64,000 nt of DNA from Roseovarius sp. (GTDB taxonomy: Bacteria > Pseudomonadota > Alphaproteobacteria > Rhodobacterales > Rhodobacteraceae). The position numbers were made by a program, and so were the translations under genes. Numbering within the stretch: the first letter of the stretch is position 1; the number at the start of each line of letters is the position of its first letter. Shown piece by piece: positions 34,222 through 43,205 of the stretch. Location of the stretch: contig JACIYT010000008.1 in the NCBI GenBank assembly GCA_014359765.1, forward strand, positions 40,222-104,221. The letters are read 5' to 3'. The notes under the pieces are model-generated. The model was not told the DNA's origin. It was given only the letters and a program-made list of their open reading frames with translations, and ran no database searches.

Positions 34222-35334
34222 ATGCCCATCTTCGATTTCCTCTCCGGCCAGTTCATCGACGTCATCCACTGGACCGATGACAGCCGCGACACGATGGTCT
34301 GGCGGTTCGAGCGCGAAGGCCACGAGATCAAGTATGGCGCCAAGCTCACCGTGCGCGAGGGCCAGGCCGCCGTTTTCGTCCACGAGGGGCAATTGGCCGA
34401 TGTCTTTACCCCCGGTCTCTACCTGCTCGAGACCAACAACATGCCGGTGATGACCTCGCTCCAGCACTGGGATCACGGATTTCGCTCGCCGTTCAAGTCG
34501 GAGATCTATTTCGTCGCCACCACGCGGTTCACCGATCTGAAATGGGGCACCAGGAACCCGATCATGCTGCGCGACCCGGAATTCGGGCCGACCCGGCTGC
34601 GCGCCTTCGGCACCTATGCCGTGCGCGTCGCGGACCCGGCACGGTTCATGGCCGAGATCGTCGGCACCGACGGCGAATTCACCATGGACGAGATCAGCAC
34701 CCAGATCCGCAATGTCATCGTGCAGGCGTTTTCGCGGATCATCGCCGGATCGAACATCCCCGTGCTCGACATGGCTGCCAACACGCGCGACCTGGGCCGG
34801 CTGGTGGCCGGTGACATCACCGCCGTGGTCGCCGAATACGGGCTGGAAATCCCCGAATTCTACATCGAGAACATCTCCCTTCCCCCCGCCGTGGAAGAGG
34901 CGCTCGACAAGCGCACCTCGATGGGAATCGCCGGTGATCTCGACCGCTTTGCCCGGTATTCCACCGCCGAGGCGATGACGGCCGCGGCCAGGACCCCGAG
35001 CGGAGGCGGCGGCATCGGCGCGGGGCTCGGCATGGGGATGGGCATGGCCATGGCGCAGCAGATCGCGGGCCAGGGGCCATGGGGCGCACGCCCCGAGACA
35101 GCCCCCCCGCCCCCGCCGCCGCCGGTCGAACATGTCTGGCACATCGCCGAGAACGGCCAGACCCACGGCCCCTATTCGCGCGCCAATCTGGGGCGCATGA
35201 CCCGCGAGGGGACGCTCACCCGCGAGACCCATGTCTGGACCCCCGGACAGGACGGCTGGAAGCGCGCGGGCGAGGTGACCGAGCTTGCGCAGCTCTTTAC
35301 CGTGCTGCCGCCGCCACCGCCGCCGGGCGCATGA
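34222..35334 (+). CDS. SPFH-domain protein with C-terminal GYF_2 domain
   Basis: A 370-residue cytoplasmic protein. Residues about 20-250 form an SPFH (flotillin/stomatin-like) domain of the virion-core-protein subgroup, with VREGQAAVFVHEGQLADVFT, FGTYAVRVADPARFMAEIVG and IPEFYIENISLPPAVEEAL. A glycine/methionine-rich linker (GGGIGAGLGMGMGMAMAQQI) and a proline run lead to a GYF_2 domain (WHIAENGQTHGPYSRANLGR). There is no membrane helix, so membrane contact would need a partner, and the next gene encodes a zinc-ribbon protein with a C-terminal helix. The pair recalls B. subtilis YdjI with YdjG/YdjH, which recruit PspA under envelope stress; that link is an inference. Confidence 0.88.
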   Translation: MPIFDFLSGQFIDVIHWTDDSRDTMVWRFEREGHEIKYGAKLTVREGQAAVFVHEGQLADVFTPGLYLLETNNMPVMTSLQHWDHGFRSPFKSEIYFVATTRFTDLKWGTRNPIMLRDPEFGPTRLRAFGTYAVRVADPARFMAEIVGTDGEFTMDEISTQIRNVIVQAFSRIIAGSNIPVLDMAANTRDLGRLVAGDITAVVAEYGLEIPEFYIENISLPPAVEEALDKRTSMGIAGDLDRFARYSTAEAMTAAARTPSGGGGIGAGLGMGMGMAMAQQIAGQGPWGARPETAPPPPPPPVEHVWHIAENGQTHGPYSRANLGRMTREGTLTRETHVWTPGQDGWKRAGEVTELAQLFTVLPPPPPPGA

Positions 35335-35371
35335 GCGCCGGACGCCCGTCTTGACCCGCGTGAGCGCCGCC

Positions 35372-36487
35372 ATGCCCGAGACCCCGCCGCCTGTGCCTGT
35401 CGCGCATCGCTTTGCCTGCGCGAGCTGCGGCGCGGATTACCGCTATGATCCGGGCCAGAGCCGCCTCATCTGCGATCACTGCGGCGATGTGGCCGGGATC
35501 GAGGCGGGCGGCCCCTGGCAGGGCGGCATCCGCGAGCTCGATTTCGCCGCCGCGCTGGGCGACCGTTTGCCCGCGCAGGAGATGGAAGAGACCCGCACCA
35601 CCGCCTGCACAAGCTGCGGCGCGCAGGTCGAACTGGGCAGCGACACCCACGCCACCGAATGCCCCTTCTGCGCCTCGCCCGTGGTCACCGATACCGGCAC
35701 GCATCGCCATATCAAGCCGCGCGCGCTTTTGCCCTTCGCGCTCGACGAGGCGGCCGCGCGCCGCGCGATGACCGACTGGCTGGGCCGGCTCTGGTTCGCG
35801 CCCGGCGGCCTTCGGGACTATGCCCGCAAGGGGCGGAAAATGCAGGGCATCTATGTGCCCTGCTGGACCTTCGACGCCCGGACCGACAGCCGCTATCGCG
35901 GCGAGCGCGGCACGGTCCATTACGAGGCCCGCACCGTCATGCGCGACGGCAAGCGCCAGACCATCCGCGTCGCCAAGGTCCGCTGGCGCGCGGTCTCGGG
36001 GCGGGTGGCGCGGTTCTTCGACGATGTGCTGGTGCTGGCCTCGACCTCGCTGCCCAGACGCTTTACCGACGCGCTGGAGCCCTGGGACCTCTCGGCGCTG
36101 GTGCCCTACGCGCCCGAATACCTCGCGGGGTTTCGGGCCGAGGGCTACAATGTCGATCTCGAGGCGGGTTTCGCGCAGGCGCGCGCCCGTATGGATGCGG
36201 TGATCGCCCGCGACGTGCGCCTTGACATCGGCGGCGACCGGCAGCGCATTCACGACATCCGCACCGAGCTCAGCGATGTGACGTTCAAGCACGTTCTGCT
36301 GCCGGTCTGGCTTGCCGCTTACAAGTATCGTGGCAAGACCTACCGTTTCGTGGTCAATGCCCGCACCGGGCGCGTGCAGGGCGAGCGGCCCTGGTCGGGA
36401 TGGAAGATCGCCGTGGCCGTGGTCCTCGGCGCGCTGGTGGCGGGCGCCATCGGCTATCTGGCAGCAACGGAAGGAGGACTCCGATGA
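35372..36487 (+). CDS. Double zinc-ribbon protein with C-terminal membrane helix
   Basis: A 371-residue protein. Two TFIIB-like zinc ribbons stand at the N-terminus (CASCGADYRYDPGQSRLICD around residues 15-40 and CTSCGAQVELGSDTHATECP around 75-95), followed by a beta-rich region (GIYVPCWTFDARTDSRYRGE, RWRAVSGRVARFFDDVLVLA) and a final transmembrane helix (IAVAVVLGALVAGAIGYLAA). Homologues are often mislabelled as primosomal helicase, but no helicase motif is present. The start at ATG 35372 was chosen over earlier TTG and GTG codons. It follows the SPFH gene by 37 bases and overlaps the nitroreductase start (ATGA). Confidence 0.85.
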   Translation: MPETPPPVPVAHRFACASCGADYRYDPGQSRLICDHCGDVAGIEAGGPWQGGIRELDFAAALGDRLPAQEMEETRTTACTSCGAQVELGSDTHATECPFCASPVVTDTGTHRHIKPRALLPFALDEAAARRAMTDWLGRLWFAPGGLRDYARKGRKMQGIYVPCWTFDARTDSRYRGERGTVHYEARTVMRDGKRQTIRVAKVRWRAVSGRVARFFDDVLVLASTSLPRRFTDALEPWDLSALVPYAPEYLAGFRAEGYNVDLEAGFAQARARMDAVIARDVRLDIGGDRQRIHDIRTELSDVTFKHVLLPVWLAAYKYRGKTYRFVVNARTGRVQGERPWSGWKIAVAVVLGALVAGAIGYLAATEGGLR

Positions 36488-37158
36488 CAACCGAAATCGC
36501 AACGCTGGAGCGGCTGCTGGCCGCGCGCCATTCCTGCCGCGCCTTTCTCCCCGACCCGGTGCCGCGCGAGACGATCGCGCGCATCGTGACGGCGGCGGGG
36601 CGCGCGCCCTCGTGGTGCAACGCGCAGCCCTGGCAGGTCACCGTGACATGCGGCGAGGAGACCGAGCGCTTTCGCGCCGCGCTGCTCGATGCCGTGGCGA
36701 ATGACGAACCGCGCTCCGACCTGCCCTGGCCCGAGAGCTATCCGGGCGTGCATGGCGCGCGGCGGCGCGAATGCGGGATGCAGCTCTATGACGCGGTCGG
36801 CATCGCCCGCGACGACATGGCCGCCCGCGCCGAGCAACGGATGGAGAATTTCCGCCTGTTCGGCGCCCCGCATGTGGCGATCGTCCATTCCGAGGCTGCT
36901 CTCGGCCCCTATGGCGCGATGGACACGGGCGGTTTCGTCACCGCCTTCATGCTGGCGGCGACGGCGCTCGGGCTGGGCAGCATCGCGCAGGCATCGGTGG
37001 CCTCTCACGGGGCCTTCGTGCACCGGCATTTCGGCCTGCCACAGACGCGGCTCGTGCTGTGCGCCATCGCCTTTGGCCGGCCCGATCCCGACCACCCGGC
37101 CAATGGCTTTCGCACCACGCGCGCGCCGCTTTCGGAGGTGCTCGACCTGCGGGGCTGA
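36484..37158 (+). CDS. Nitroreductase-family flavoprotein
   Basis: A 224-residue FMN oxidoreductase with the family opening LLAARHSCRAFLPDPVPRET, the FMN-contact GRAPSWCNAQPWQVTV, and TALGLGSIAQASV in the second half. Reduces nitro compounds, quinones or similar acceptors; the physiological substrate is unknown. GGAGG lies 5 bases before the ATG, which overlaps the zinc-ribbon gene by four bases. It ends 13 bases from the convergent pgk gene. Confidence 0.93.
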   Translation: MTTEIATLERLLAARHSCRAFLPDPVPRETIARIVTAAGRAPSWCNAQPWQVTVTCGEETERFRAALLDAVANDEPRSDLPWPESYPGVHGARRRECGMQLYDAVGIARDDMAARAEQRMENFRLFGAPHVAIVHSEAALGPYGAMDTGGFVTAFMLAATALGLGSIAQASVASHGAFVHRHFGLPQTRLVLCAIAFGRPDPDHPANGFRTTRAPLSEVLDLRG

Positions 37159-37171
37159 GCGCGCGCGCCGC

Positions 37172-38359
37172 TCACGCGCCCTCGAGAGCCTTGACGCCGG
37201 GCAGTTCCTTGCCCTCCATCCATTCGAGAAAGGCGCCCCCGGCGGTCGAAATGTAGCTGAACCCCTCCGCCGCCCCGGCGCGGTTGAGCGCGGCCACCGT
37301 ATCGCCGCCGCCGGCCACCGAAATCAGCCGCCCGGCCTGCGTGAGCGCCGCCGCATGGCGCGCCGCGGCGTTGGTCGCGGCATCGAAAGGCGCCACCTCG
37401 AAGGCGCCGAGCGGGCCGTTCCAGATCAGCGTGCGCGCCGCGTCGAACGCCGCCGTGATCCGCGCCACCGCCTGCGGCCCAGCATCGAGGATCATCGCGT
37501 CGGACGGGCAGGCATGGGCGCCCACCACCTCGCAGGGCGCGCCCCGGGCCAGTTCCCGCGCCACCACCACATCGGCCGGCAGCAGGATCGCACAGCCCGC
37601 CGCCCCCGCCCTGGCCATGATCTCGCGCGCGGTTCCGGCCATGTCGCGCTCGCAGAGCGAGCGGCCCACATCGAGGCCCATGGCCGCGAGAAAGGTGTTG
37701 GCCATGCCGCCGCCGATGACCAGCGTATCGACCTTTGCCACCAGGTTGCCCAGCAGGTCGAGCTTGGTCGAGACCTTGGCCCCGCCCACCACCGCCACCA
37801 CGGGGCGTTTCGGCGCGCCGAGCGCGGCCTCGAGCGCCTCGAGCTCCGCCTGCATCAGGCGCCCCGCGCAGGCGGGCAAGAGATGCGCGAGCGCCTCGGT
37901 CGAGGCGTGCGCGCGATGCGCCGCCGAGAAGGCATCGTTGCAATAGATATCGCCAAGCCCCGCGAGGCGCGCGGCGAATTCGGGATCGTTCGCCTCCTCG
38001 CCGGGGTGAAAGCGGATATTCTCCAGGAGCAGCACATCGGCCGCGCGCGCCTCCTCGGTGAGGTTCTCGGCCCCCTCCAGCGTCTCGATCAGCCGCACCT
38101 TGCAGCCCAGCGCCTTTTCCAGCGCGGGCACGGTCACGCGCAGCGACAGGCCGGGCACCACCTTGCCCTTCGGCCGGCCGAAATGGGCGATCAGAATCGG
38201 CTTGCCGCCCTTTGCCAGGATGTCACGGACCGTCGGCACGATGCGCGCGATGCGGGTGGCATCGCTCACCACGCCATTCTCGACCGGCACGTTGATATCC
38301 ACGCGCACCAGCACGCGCTTGCCCGAAAGCTCCATGTCGTCCAGCGTCTTCCAGCCCAT
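37172..38359 (-). CDS. pgk: Phosphoglycerate kinase
   Basis: Catalyses ATP formation from 1,3-bisphosphoglycerate in glycolysis or the reverse in gluconeogenesis. The 395-residue protein has the N-terminal [56 protein letters not shown] and the C-terminal GGGDTVAAL. The start [15 protein letters not shown] matches the family in Rhodobacteraceae; a longer frame exists upstream but lies in the cyclophilin promoter region. Convergent with the nitroreductase gene. Confidence 0.97.
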   Translation of the reverse strand: MGWKTLDDMELSGKRVLVRVDINVPVENGVVSDATRIARIVPTVRDILAKGGKPILIAHFGRPKGKVVPGLSLRVTVPALEKALGCKVRLIETLEGAENLTEEARAADVLLLENIRFHPGEEANDPEFAARLAGLGDIYCNDAFSAAHRAHASTEALAHLLPACAGRLMQAELEALEAALGAPKRPVVAVVGGAKVSTKLDLLGNLVAKVDTLVIGGGMANTFLAAMGLDVGRSLCERDMAGTAREIMARAGAAGCAILLPADVVVARELARGAPCEVVGAHACPSDAMILDAGPQAVARITAAFDAARTLIWNGPLGAFEVAPFDAATNAAARHAAALTQAGRLISVAGGGDTVAALNRAGAAEGFSYISTAGGAFLEWMEGKELPGVKALEGA

Positions 38360-38429
38360 CGCGGCGGCCTCCCCAAGCGGTTTCGCGCCCCTCATGGCGC
38401 GGGCCACAGGCGGCGTCAACCTCCCGCCC

Positions 38430-38458
38430 TTGGCAAGCGCGCCCCAAGGCCCTAGACC
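38430..38458 (+). promoter_or_regulatory. Candidate promoter for the cyclophilin pair
   Basis: TTGGCA (38430-38435), 17 bases, TAGACC (38453-38458). Transcription would begin about 22 bases before the first cyclophilin ATG, leaving room for the AAGAGGAG ribosome site. Confidence 0.5.
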
Positions 38459-38486
38459 TGTCGCAAAGCCGAAAGAGGAGCATGGC

Positions 38487-38993
38487 ATGGCCGAGATCAA
38501 GGACCCCGAGAACACCATCGTGATGGAGCTGAAGGATGGCACCGTCATCATCGAGCTTTTGCCCGACATCGCGCCGCTGCATTGCGCACGGATGAAGGAG
38601 CTGGCCCGCGCCGGGGCCTATGACAACGTGGCCTTTCACCGGGTGATCGACGGGTTCATGGCGCAGACCGGCGATGTCGAACACGCCAACATGGAAAAGG
38701 GCTACAATCCCCGCCGCGCCGGCACCGGCGGCAGCGATCTGCCCGATCTCAAGGCCGAGTTCAGCGGCATCCCCCATGATCGCGGCACGCTGGGGGCGGC
38801 GCGCAGCCAGAACCCGGATTCGGCCAACAGCCAGTTCTTCATCAATTTCAAGGACAACCACTTCCTCAACCGGCAATATACCGTCTATGGCCGGGTGATT
38901 TCCGGGATGGAGCATGTCGATGCCATCGCCCGCGGCGAGCCGCCCGCCAATCCCGACCGCATGATCAGCGTCAAGGTGGCCGCCGATGCGTAG
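38487..38993 (+). CDS. ppiB: Cytoplasmic cyclophilin (peptidyl-prolyl isomerase)
   Basis: A 168-residue cyclophilin without signal peptide. Catalytic and binding residues are visible in [28 protein letters not shown], and [16 protein letters not shown]. It speeds cis-trans isomerisation of proline bonds in the cytoplasm. GAGGAG stands 6 bases before the ATG. The second cyclophilin starts inside its last codons (8-base overlap), so the two are made from one message. Confidence 0.95.
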   Translation: MAEIKDPENTIVMELKDGTVIIELLPDIAPLHCARMKELARAGAYDNVAFHRVIDGFMAQTGDVEHANMEKGYNPRRAGTGGSDLPDLKAEFSGIPHDRGTLGAARSQNPDSANSQFFINFKDNHFLNRQYTVYGRVISGMEHVDAIARGEPPANPDRMISVKVAADA

Positions 38994-39534
38994 CCTCGTT
39001 CTTGCCCTCGGGATTCTGGCCTCTGGCCCTGCGCTTGCCACGGGGCTGGAAATCGATGTGAAGGGGGTCGCCAACGGCACCATCACCATCGACCTGCTTG
39101 AGGATGTCGCCCCCGGCCATGTCGCGCAGATCACGGCGCTGGCGCGCGAGGGCGCCTATGACGGGGTGGTGTTTCACCGGGTGATCGACGGCTTCATGGC
39201 GCAGACCGGCGATGTTGAGTTCGGGCGCGCGGGCGGCGACATGCGCCGCGCGGGCACCGGCGGCAGCAACCGGCCCGACCTCAAGGCCGAGTTCTCGGAC
39301 CTGCCCTTCGAGCGCGGCACCGTCGGCATGGCCCGCAGCCAGAGCCCGCATTCCGCCAATTCGCAGTTCTTCATCATGTTCGCCCCCGCGCCGCACCTGA
39401 ACGGGCAATACACGGTCGTCGGGCGCGTGACCGGCGGCATGGAGATCGTGGACAAGATCCGGCGCGGGCGCGGCCCCAACGGCGCCGTGACCGGCGCGCC
39501 CGACACCATGACGCGCGTCCGCGTCATCGACTGA
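38986..39534 (+). CDS. Periplasmic cyclophilin (peptidyl-prolyl isomerase)
   Basis: A 182-residue cyclophilin with a Sec signal peptide ([20 protein letters not shown], cleavage near residue 19). The catalytic core repeats that of its neighbour: [60 protein letters not shown]. It should act on secreted proteins. Overlap of 8 bases with the cytoplasmic copy and close similarity indicate a local duplication followed by relocation to the periplasm. Confidence 0.95.
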   Translation: MRSLVLALGILASGPALATGLEIDVKGVANGTITIDLLEDVAPGHVAQITALAREGAYDGVVFHRVIDGFMAQTGDVEFGRAGGDMRRAGTGGSNRPDLKAEFSDLPFERGTVGMARSQSPHSANSQFFIMFAPAPHLNGQYTVVGRVTGGMEIVDKIRRGRGPNGAVTGAPDTMTRVRVID

Positions 39535-39673
39535 GGCCGGCGCCGCGACGCACAACCCTGCCGGCAGCCGGGGCAACGCGGCTGACGCGCGCTCACGAGT
39601 CTGTGGGGCGGGCTGGCGCGAATCCCCTGCCTTGCGCATCCTCTCCGGGCCGTTCACCCGTGCCGGAGCGCCC

Positions 39674-40651
39674 ATGTCCCGCCTCATCGCCCCTGTCCTG
39701 GCCTTCCTCCTGGCCTTTCTCCTCGCCCAGCCGATGGCGCAGGCCGACCCCGCCCGATGGCGCAGCGAATGGCCGCAGACCGATTTCGCGCGCACCACCG
39801 TCCCCGACTGGTCCGAGATCCGCTCGGGCGGCCCGCCCAGGGACGGCATCCCGGCCATCGACGCGCCGGAATTCCTGCCCGCGGCTGCCGAGACCCGCAT
39901 CGATGGTGCCGAACCGGTGATGGTGCTCGAGATCGAGGGCGAGATCCCCCGCGCCTATCCGATCCGCTATCTCATGTGGCACGAGATCGTGAACGACGTG
40001 GTGGGCGGCCTCCCCGTTGCCGTGACCTATTGCCCCTTGTGCAACTCGGCGCTGAGCTTCGATCGGCGGGTGCAGGGCCGGGTGCTGAGCTTTGGCGTCT
40101 CGGGCAAGCTGCGCCATTCCGACATGGTCATGTATGACCGCCAGACCGAGAGCTGGTGGCAACAGGCCCTGGGCGAGGGGATCGTCGGGCAGATGACCGG
40201 GGTCAGGCTCGCCATGCTGCCCGGCTGGATGGAAAGCTGGGACCAGTTCCGCGCGCGCAATCCCGAGGGGCTGGTCATGGCCGAACCGGCGTTCAACCGC
40301 TATTACGGGCATAACCCCTATCCTGGCTACGACAGTTCGCGCCGCCCGTTCCTCCATGATGGCGAGGACCCGCCTCATGGCATCCCGCCGCTCGAGCGGG
40401 TGGTGCGTGTGGGTGATCGGGCCTGGCCACTGACCCGCATCCGCCGCGAGGGCGGCATCAGCGAGGCGGGGGTGCGCATCACCTGGGAGGCGGGGCAGGC
40501 CTCGGCGCTCGACGAGGGGCTGATCGCGCGCGGGCGCGACGTGGGCACGGTGCGGGTGCGCGACGAACAGGGTCGTGACGTGGCCCATGACGTGATGTTC
40601 GCCTTCGCCTATCACGCCTTCTGGCCGGAGGGGCGCTGGATGGTCCGCTGA
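39674..40651 (+). CDS. DUF3179 domain protein, secreted
   Basis: A 325-residue protein with a signal peptide (MSRLIAPVLAFLLAFLLAQP, cleavage near AQA). The body is a DUF3179 domain: EIPRAYPIRYLMWHEIVNDV, AVTYCPLCNSALSFDRRVQG with a paired CxxC, and SGKLRHSDMVMYDRQTESWW. The function of DUF3179 is not established; the CPLC pair suggests a redox or metal site in the periplasm. The ATG at 39674 was preferred to a TTG upstream because it opens the signal peptide. Followed by purQ with a promoter between them. Confidence 0.9.
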   Translation: MSRLIAPVLAFLLAFLLAQPMAQADPARWRSEWPQTDFARTTVPDWSEIRSGGPPRDGIPAIDAPEFLPAAAETRIDGAEPVMVLEIEGEIPRAYPIRYLMWHEIVNDVVGGLPVAVTYCPLCNSALSFDRRVQGRVLSFGVSGKLRHSDMVMYDRQTESWWQQALGEGIVGQMTGVRLAMLPGWMESWDQFRARNPEGLVMAEPAFNRYYGHNPYPGYDSSRRPFLHDGEDPPHGIPPLERVVRVGDRAWPLTRIRREGGISEAGVRITWEAGQASALDEGLIARGRDVGTVRVRDEQGRDVAHDVMFAFAYHAFWPEGRWMVR

Positions 40652-40666
40652 GACCGCGCGCCGCGA

Positions 40667-40695
40667 TGGACAAGCGCGCCGCGGCGCGCTAGAGG
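40667..40695 (+). promoter_or_regulatory. Candidate promoter for purQ
   Basis: TGGACA (40667-40672), 17 bases, TAGAGG (40690-40695). A start about 25 bases before the purQ ATG is implied, with AGAGGTT as ribosome site. Confidence 0.45.
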
Positions 40696-40726
40696 GGCGC
40701 CAACGCTTTCAGCAGAGGTTCCCGCC

Positions 40727-41395
40727 ATGCACGCCGCCATCCTCGTCTTTCCGGGCTCCAACTGCGACCGCGATCTCAAGGTGGCGTTCGAGCGCGCCGG
40801 CGCGCGGGTGACGATGGTCTGGCACAAGGAGACCGACCTGCCCGCGGGCGTCGATATCGTCGGCGTGCCGGGGGGCTTCTCCTATGGCGATTACCTGCGC
40901 TGCGGCGCCATCGCCGCCAATTCGCCGATCTGCCGGGCGGTGGTCGCCCATGCCGGGCGCGGCGGTCATGTGCTGGGGATCTGCAACGGCTTTCAGATCC
41001 TGACCGAGACGGGGCTGCTGCCTGGCGCGCTGCTGCGCAATGCGGGGCTGAAATATGTCTGCAAGCCCGTCGATCTGCGCGTCGCGAGCGCCGACAGCGT
41101 CTTTACCTGCGGCTACCGGCCCGGCAGCACCATCACCGTGCCGATCGCCCATCACGACGGCAATTACTTTGCCGATACGGCGACGCTCGACCGGCTCGAG
41201 GGTGAGGACCGCGTGGCCTTTACCTATGTGAACAACCCCAACGGATCGGCGCGCGACATCGCCGGGATCCTGTCGGAGAACCGCCGCGTCCTCGGCATGA
41301 TGCCCCATCCCGAACGCATGGCCGAGCCCGCCCATGGCGGCACCGACGGCGCGGCGATGTTCGCGGCGCTGGTGAACCATCTCGTCCCTGCTTGA
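40727..41395 (+). CDS. purQ: Phosphoribosylformylglycinamidine synthase, glutaminase subunit
   Basis: Glutamine amidotransferase subunit of the purine enzyme FGAM synthase; supplies ammonia to PurL with PurS. The 222-residue class I glutaminase has the nucleophile Cys86 in [12 protein letters not shown] and the His194/Glu196 pair in MMPHPERM, plus the start [12 protein letters not shown]. The usual small partner purS is not adjacent. The dctB promoter begins within its final codons. Confidence 0.96.
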   Translation: MHAAILVFPGSNCDRDLKVAFERAGARVTMVWHKETDLPAGVDIVGVPGGFSYGDYLRCGAIAANSPICRAVVAHAGRGGHVLGICNGFQILTETGLLPGALLRNAGLKYVCKPVDLRVASADSVFTCGYRPGSTITVPIAHHDGNYFADTATLDRLEGEDRVAFTYVNNPNGSARDIAGILSENRRVLGMMPHPERMAEPAHGGTDGAAMFAALVNHLVPA

Positions 41396-41420
41396 GCCGG
41401 GGCGCCGCGCGGCCTAGATT
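41392..41420 (+). promoter_or_regulatory. Candidate promoter for dctB, placed for a leaderless message
   Basis: TTGAGC (41392-41397), 17 bases, TAGATT (41415-41420). The expected start site, about seven bases after the -10, coincides with the dctB ATG at 41427. No ribosome site is present before that ATG, which fits a leaderless transcript. Confidence 0.5.
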
Positions 41421-41426
41421 TGGCCC

Positions 41427-43199
41427 ATGACCGGCCCGCGCCCCTCTCGCCCTGCCGCGGCAGCGCCCGCGCGCCCGCGCACCGTGCGCTGGCGCGCGCG
41501 CATCGTGCTGGCGCTGCTCTTCGTGACGGCAGTGGCGGTGGTGGTGGTGACCCATCGCCTGCTCACCGACCGTTTCACCGAGACCACGCGCAACCGCGCC
41601 GAATTGCGGCTGCTGCTCTATGGCGGCAACCTGCTCAGCGAATTGCGTCAGAACGCCATCGTGCCGCAGCTCCTGGCGCGCGACCCGGCGCTCATCGCCG
41701 CGCTCAACACGCGGGACTATGCGCAATCGACCCAGCGGCTTATCTCCTTCGTGGACGAGATCGGCGCCGCCTCGCTGACGCTGCTCGACCGCGACGGGCG
41801 CGCAGTGGCGGTGACCGAGCGCACGCGCCTGGGCGAGAGCCACCGCCAGGCGCCCTATTTCGTCGATGCGCTGCGCTCGCGCGATACGGTCTTCACCGTG
41901 CAGCGGCAGGAGACCGGCCAGTTCCACTTTACCTATTCGCGCCGGATCGAGACGCCCGCGGGCGTGCTCGGGGTGATCGTGGCCGAGGTCGATCTGCGCA
42001 AGTTCGAGCGCGCCTGGTCCGGCATTTCCGACGCGGTCATGGTCACCGACAGCACGGGCACGATCATCCTTTCGACCGAGCCGCGCTGGCGCGGGCTGAC
42101 CGAGGCCGAGGCGCTCGCGCGCGAGCCCGCGCGCAGCGCCATCGAGCGCGCGCTGCGCGCCACCTCCGACTGGACCGCGCTGCCGGCCGATGCCTATCTG
42201 CGCGGCCAGGCGGTGATGCGGGTCGAGGGGCGGGTGGCCTTTCGCGGCTGGCGGATCGCCAGCTTCACCACCTATGGCGCGGTGCGCGACAAGGTGAATG
42301 GCTATATCGCGCTCGAGATCATGGGTTTCGCGATTCTCATGGCGCTGGCCTTCTATTTCATGAACCGCCGCGCCACCTCGCGCATGGCGCTGTTTCAGCG
42401 CGAGTCGGCGGAGCTTCGCGCATTGAACCTGCGTTTGCAGCGGGAAATCGCCGAGCGCCGGCGCGTGCAGGAGAACCTCGCCCAGGCCGAGCAGACGCTC
42501 CAGCAGAGCTCCAAGCTGGCGGTGCTGGGGGAGATGTCGGCCGCCGTCAGCCATGAGCTCAACCAGCCGCTCGCGGCGATGAAGACCTATCTTGCAGGCG
42601 CGCGGATGCTGCTCGACCGCAACCGCCCCGAAGAGGCGCTGACCGCGTTCCAGCGCATCGACGACCTGATCGAGCGCATGGGCGCGATCACCCGCCAGCT
42701 GAAATCCTACGCGCGCCGCTCCGGCGAACGTTTCACCCCTGTGAACATGGGCGATGCGCTGTCCTCGTCGCTGGCGCTGATGGAGCCGCAGCTGCGCAAC
42801 CGCAAGGTCCGGATCACCCGCAGCCTGCCCTCCGAGCCGGTGATCGTCATGGGCGACCGGGTGCGCATCGAACAGGTGATCGTGAACCTGTTGCGCAATG
42901 CCCTCGACGCCACCGCGCAGACCCCCGACGCCGCCATCGACATCCTGCTCGCGGCGGGCGAGACCGCGGTGCTGACGGTGCGCGACAACGGCCACGGGAT
43001 CGACGATCTCGAACGGCTCTTCGAGCCCTTCTACACCACCAGGCAGCCCGGCGACGGGGTGGGGCTGGGGCTTGCCATTTCCTCGGGGATCGTCAACGAC
43101 CTTGGCGGGCGCCTCACGGCGCGCAATGCCGAGGGCGGGGGGGCTGTTTTCGAGGTCCAGCTCCCCATATTGCCCGAAGAGATCCAGGCCGCGGAGTGA
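41427..43199 (+). CDS. dctB: Sensor histidine kinase, DctB type
   Basis: Membrane sensor of 590 residues. It has an N-terminal helix (about 25-43), a periplasmic double-PAS sensor region (about 44-290, with LLDRDGRAVAVTERTRLGES), a second helix (about 293-312), a coiled-coil linker, the H box AAVSHELNQPLAAMKTYLAG (His376), and an ATPase domain with VNLLRNALDAT, VRDNGHGI and GVGLGLAISSGIV. DctB proteins sense C4-dicarboxylates and phosphorylate DctD. The partner response regulator follows after 6 bases. No dicarboxylate transporter is adjacent; the two TRAP systems lie more than 12 kb away. Confidence 0.93.
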   Translation: MTGPRPSRPAAAAPARPRTVRWRARIVLALLFVTAVAVVVVTHRLLTDRFTETTRNRAELRLLLYGGNLLSELRQNAIVPQLLARDPALIAALNTRDYAQSTQRLISFVDEIGAASLTLLDRDGRAVAVTERTRLGESHRQAPYFVDALRSRDTVFTVQRQETGQFHFTYSRRIETPAGVLGVIVAEVDLRKFERAWSGISDAVMVTDSTGTIILSTEPRWRGLTEAEALAREPARSAIERALRATSDWTALPADAYLRGQAVMRVEGRVAFRGWRIASFTTYGAVRDKVNGYIALEIMGFAILMALAFYFMNRRATSRMALFQRESAELRALNLRLQREIAERRRVQENLAQAEQTLQQSSKLAVLGEMSAAVSHELNQPLAAMKTYLAGARMLLDRNRPEEALTAFQRIDDLIERMGAITRQLKSYARRSGERFTPVNMGDALSSSLALMEPQLRNRKVRITRSLPSEPVIVMGDRVRIEQVIVNLLRNALDATAQTPDAAIDILLAAGETAVLTVRDNGHGIDDLERLFEPFYTTRQPGDGVGLGLAISSGIVNDLGGRLTARNAEGGGAVFEVQLPILPEEIQAAE

Positions 43200-43205
43200 A
43201 CCGAC

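Noticed and set aside
35372..36487. Primosomal helicase (PriA-like) identity for the zinc-ribbon gene
   Set aside because: Only zinc ribbons are shared; helicase motifs are absent and a C-terminal membrane helix is present.
39535..40726. A purS gene next to purQ
   Set aside because: No small frame with PurS features lies in the gaps around the DUF3179 gene.
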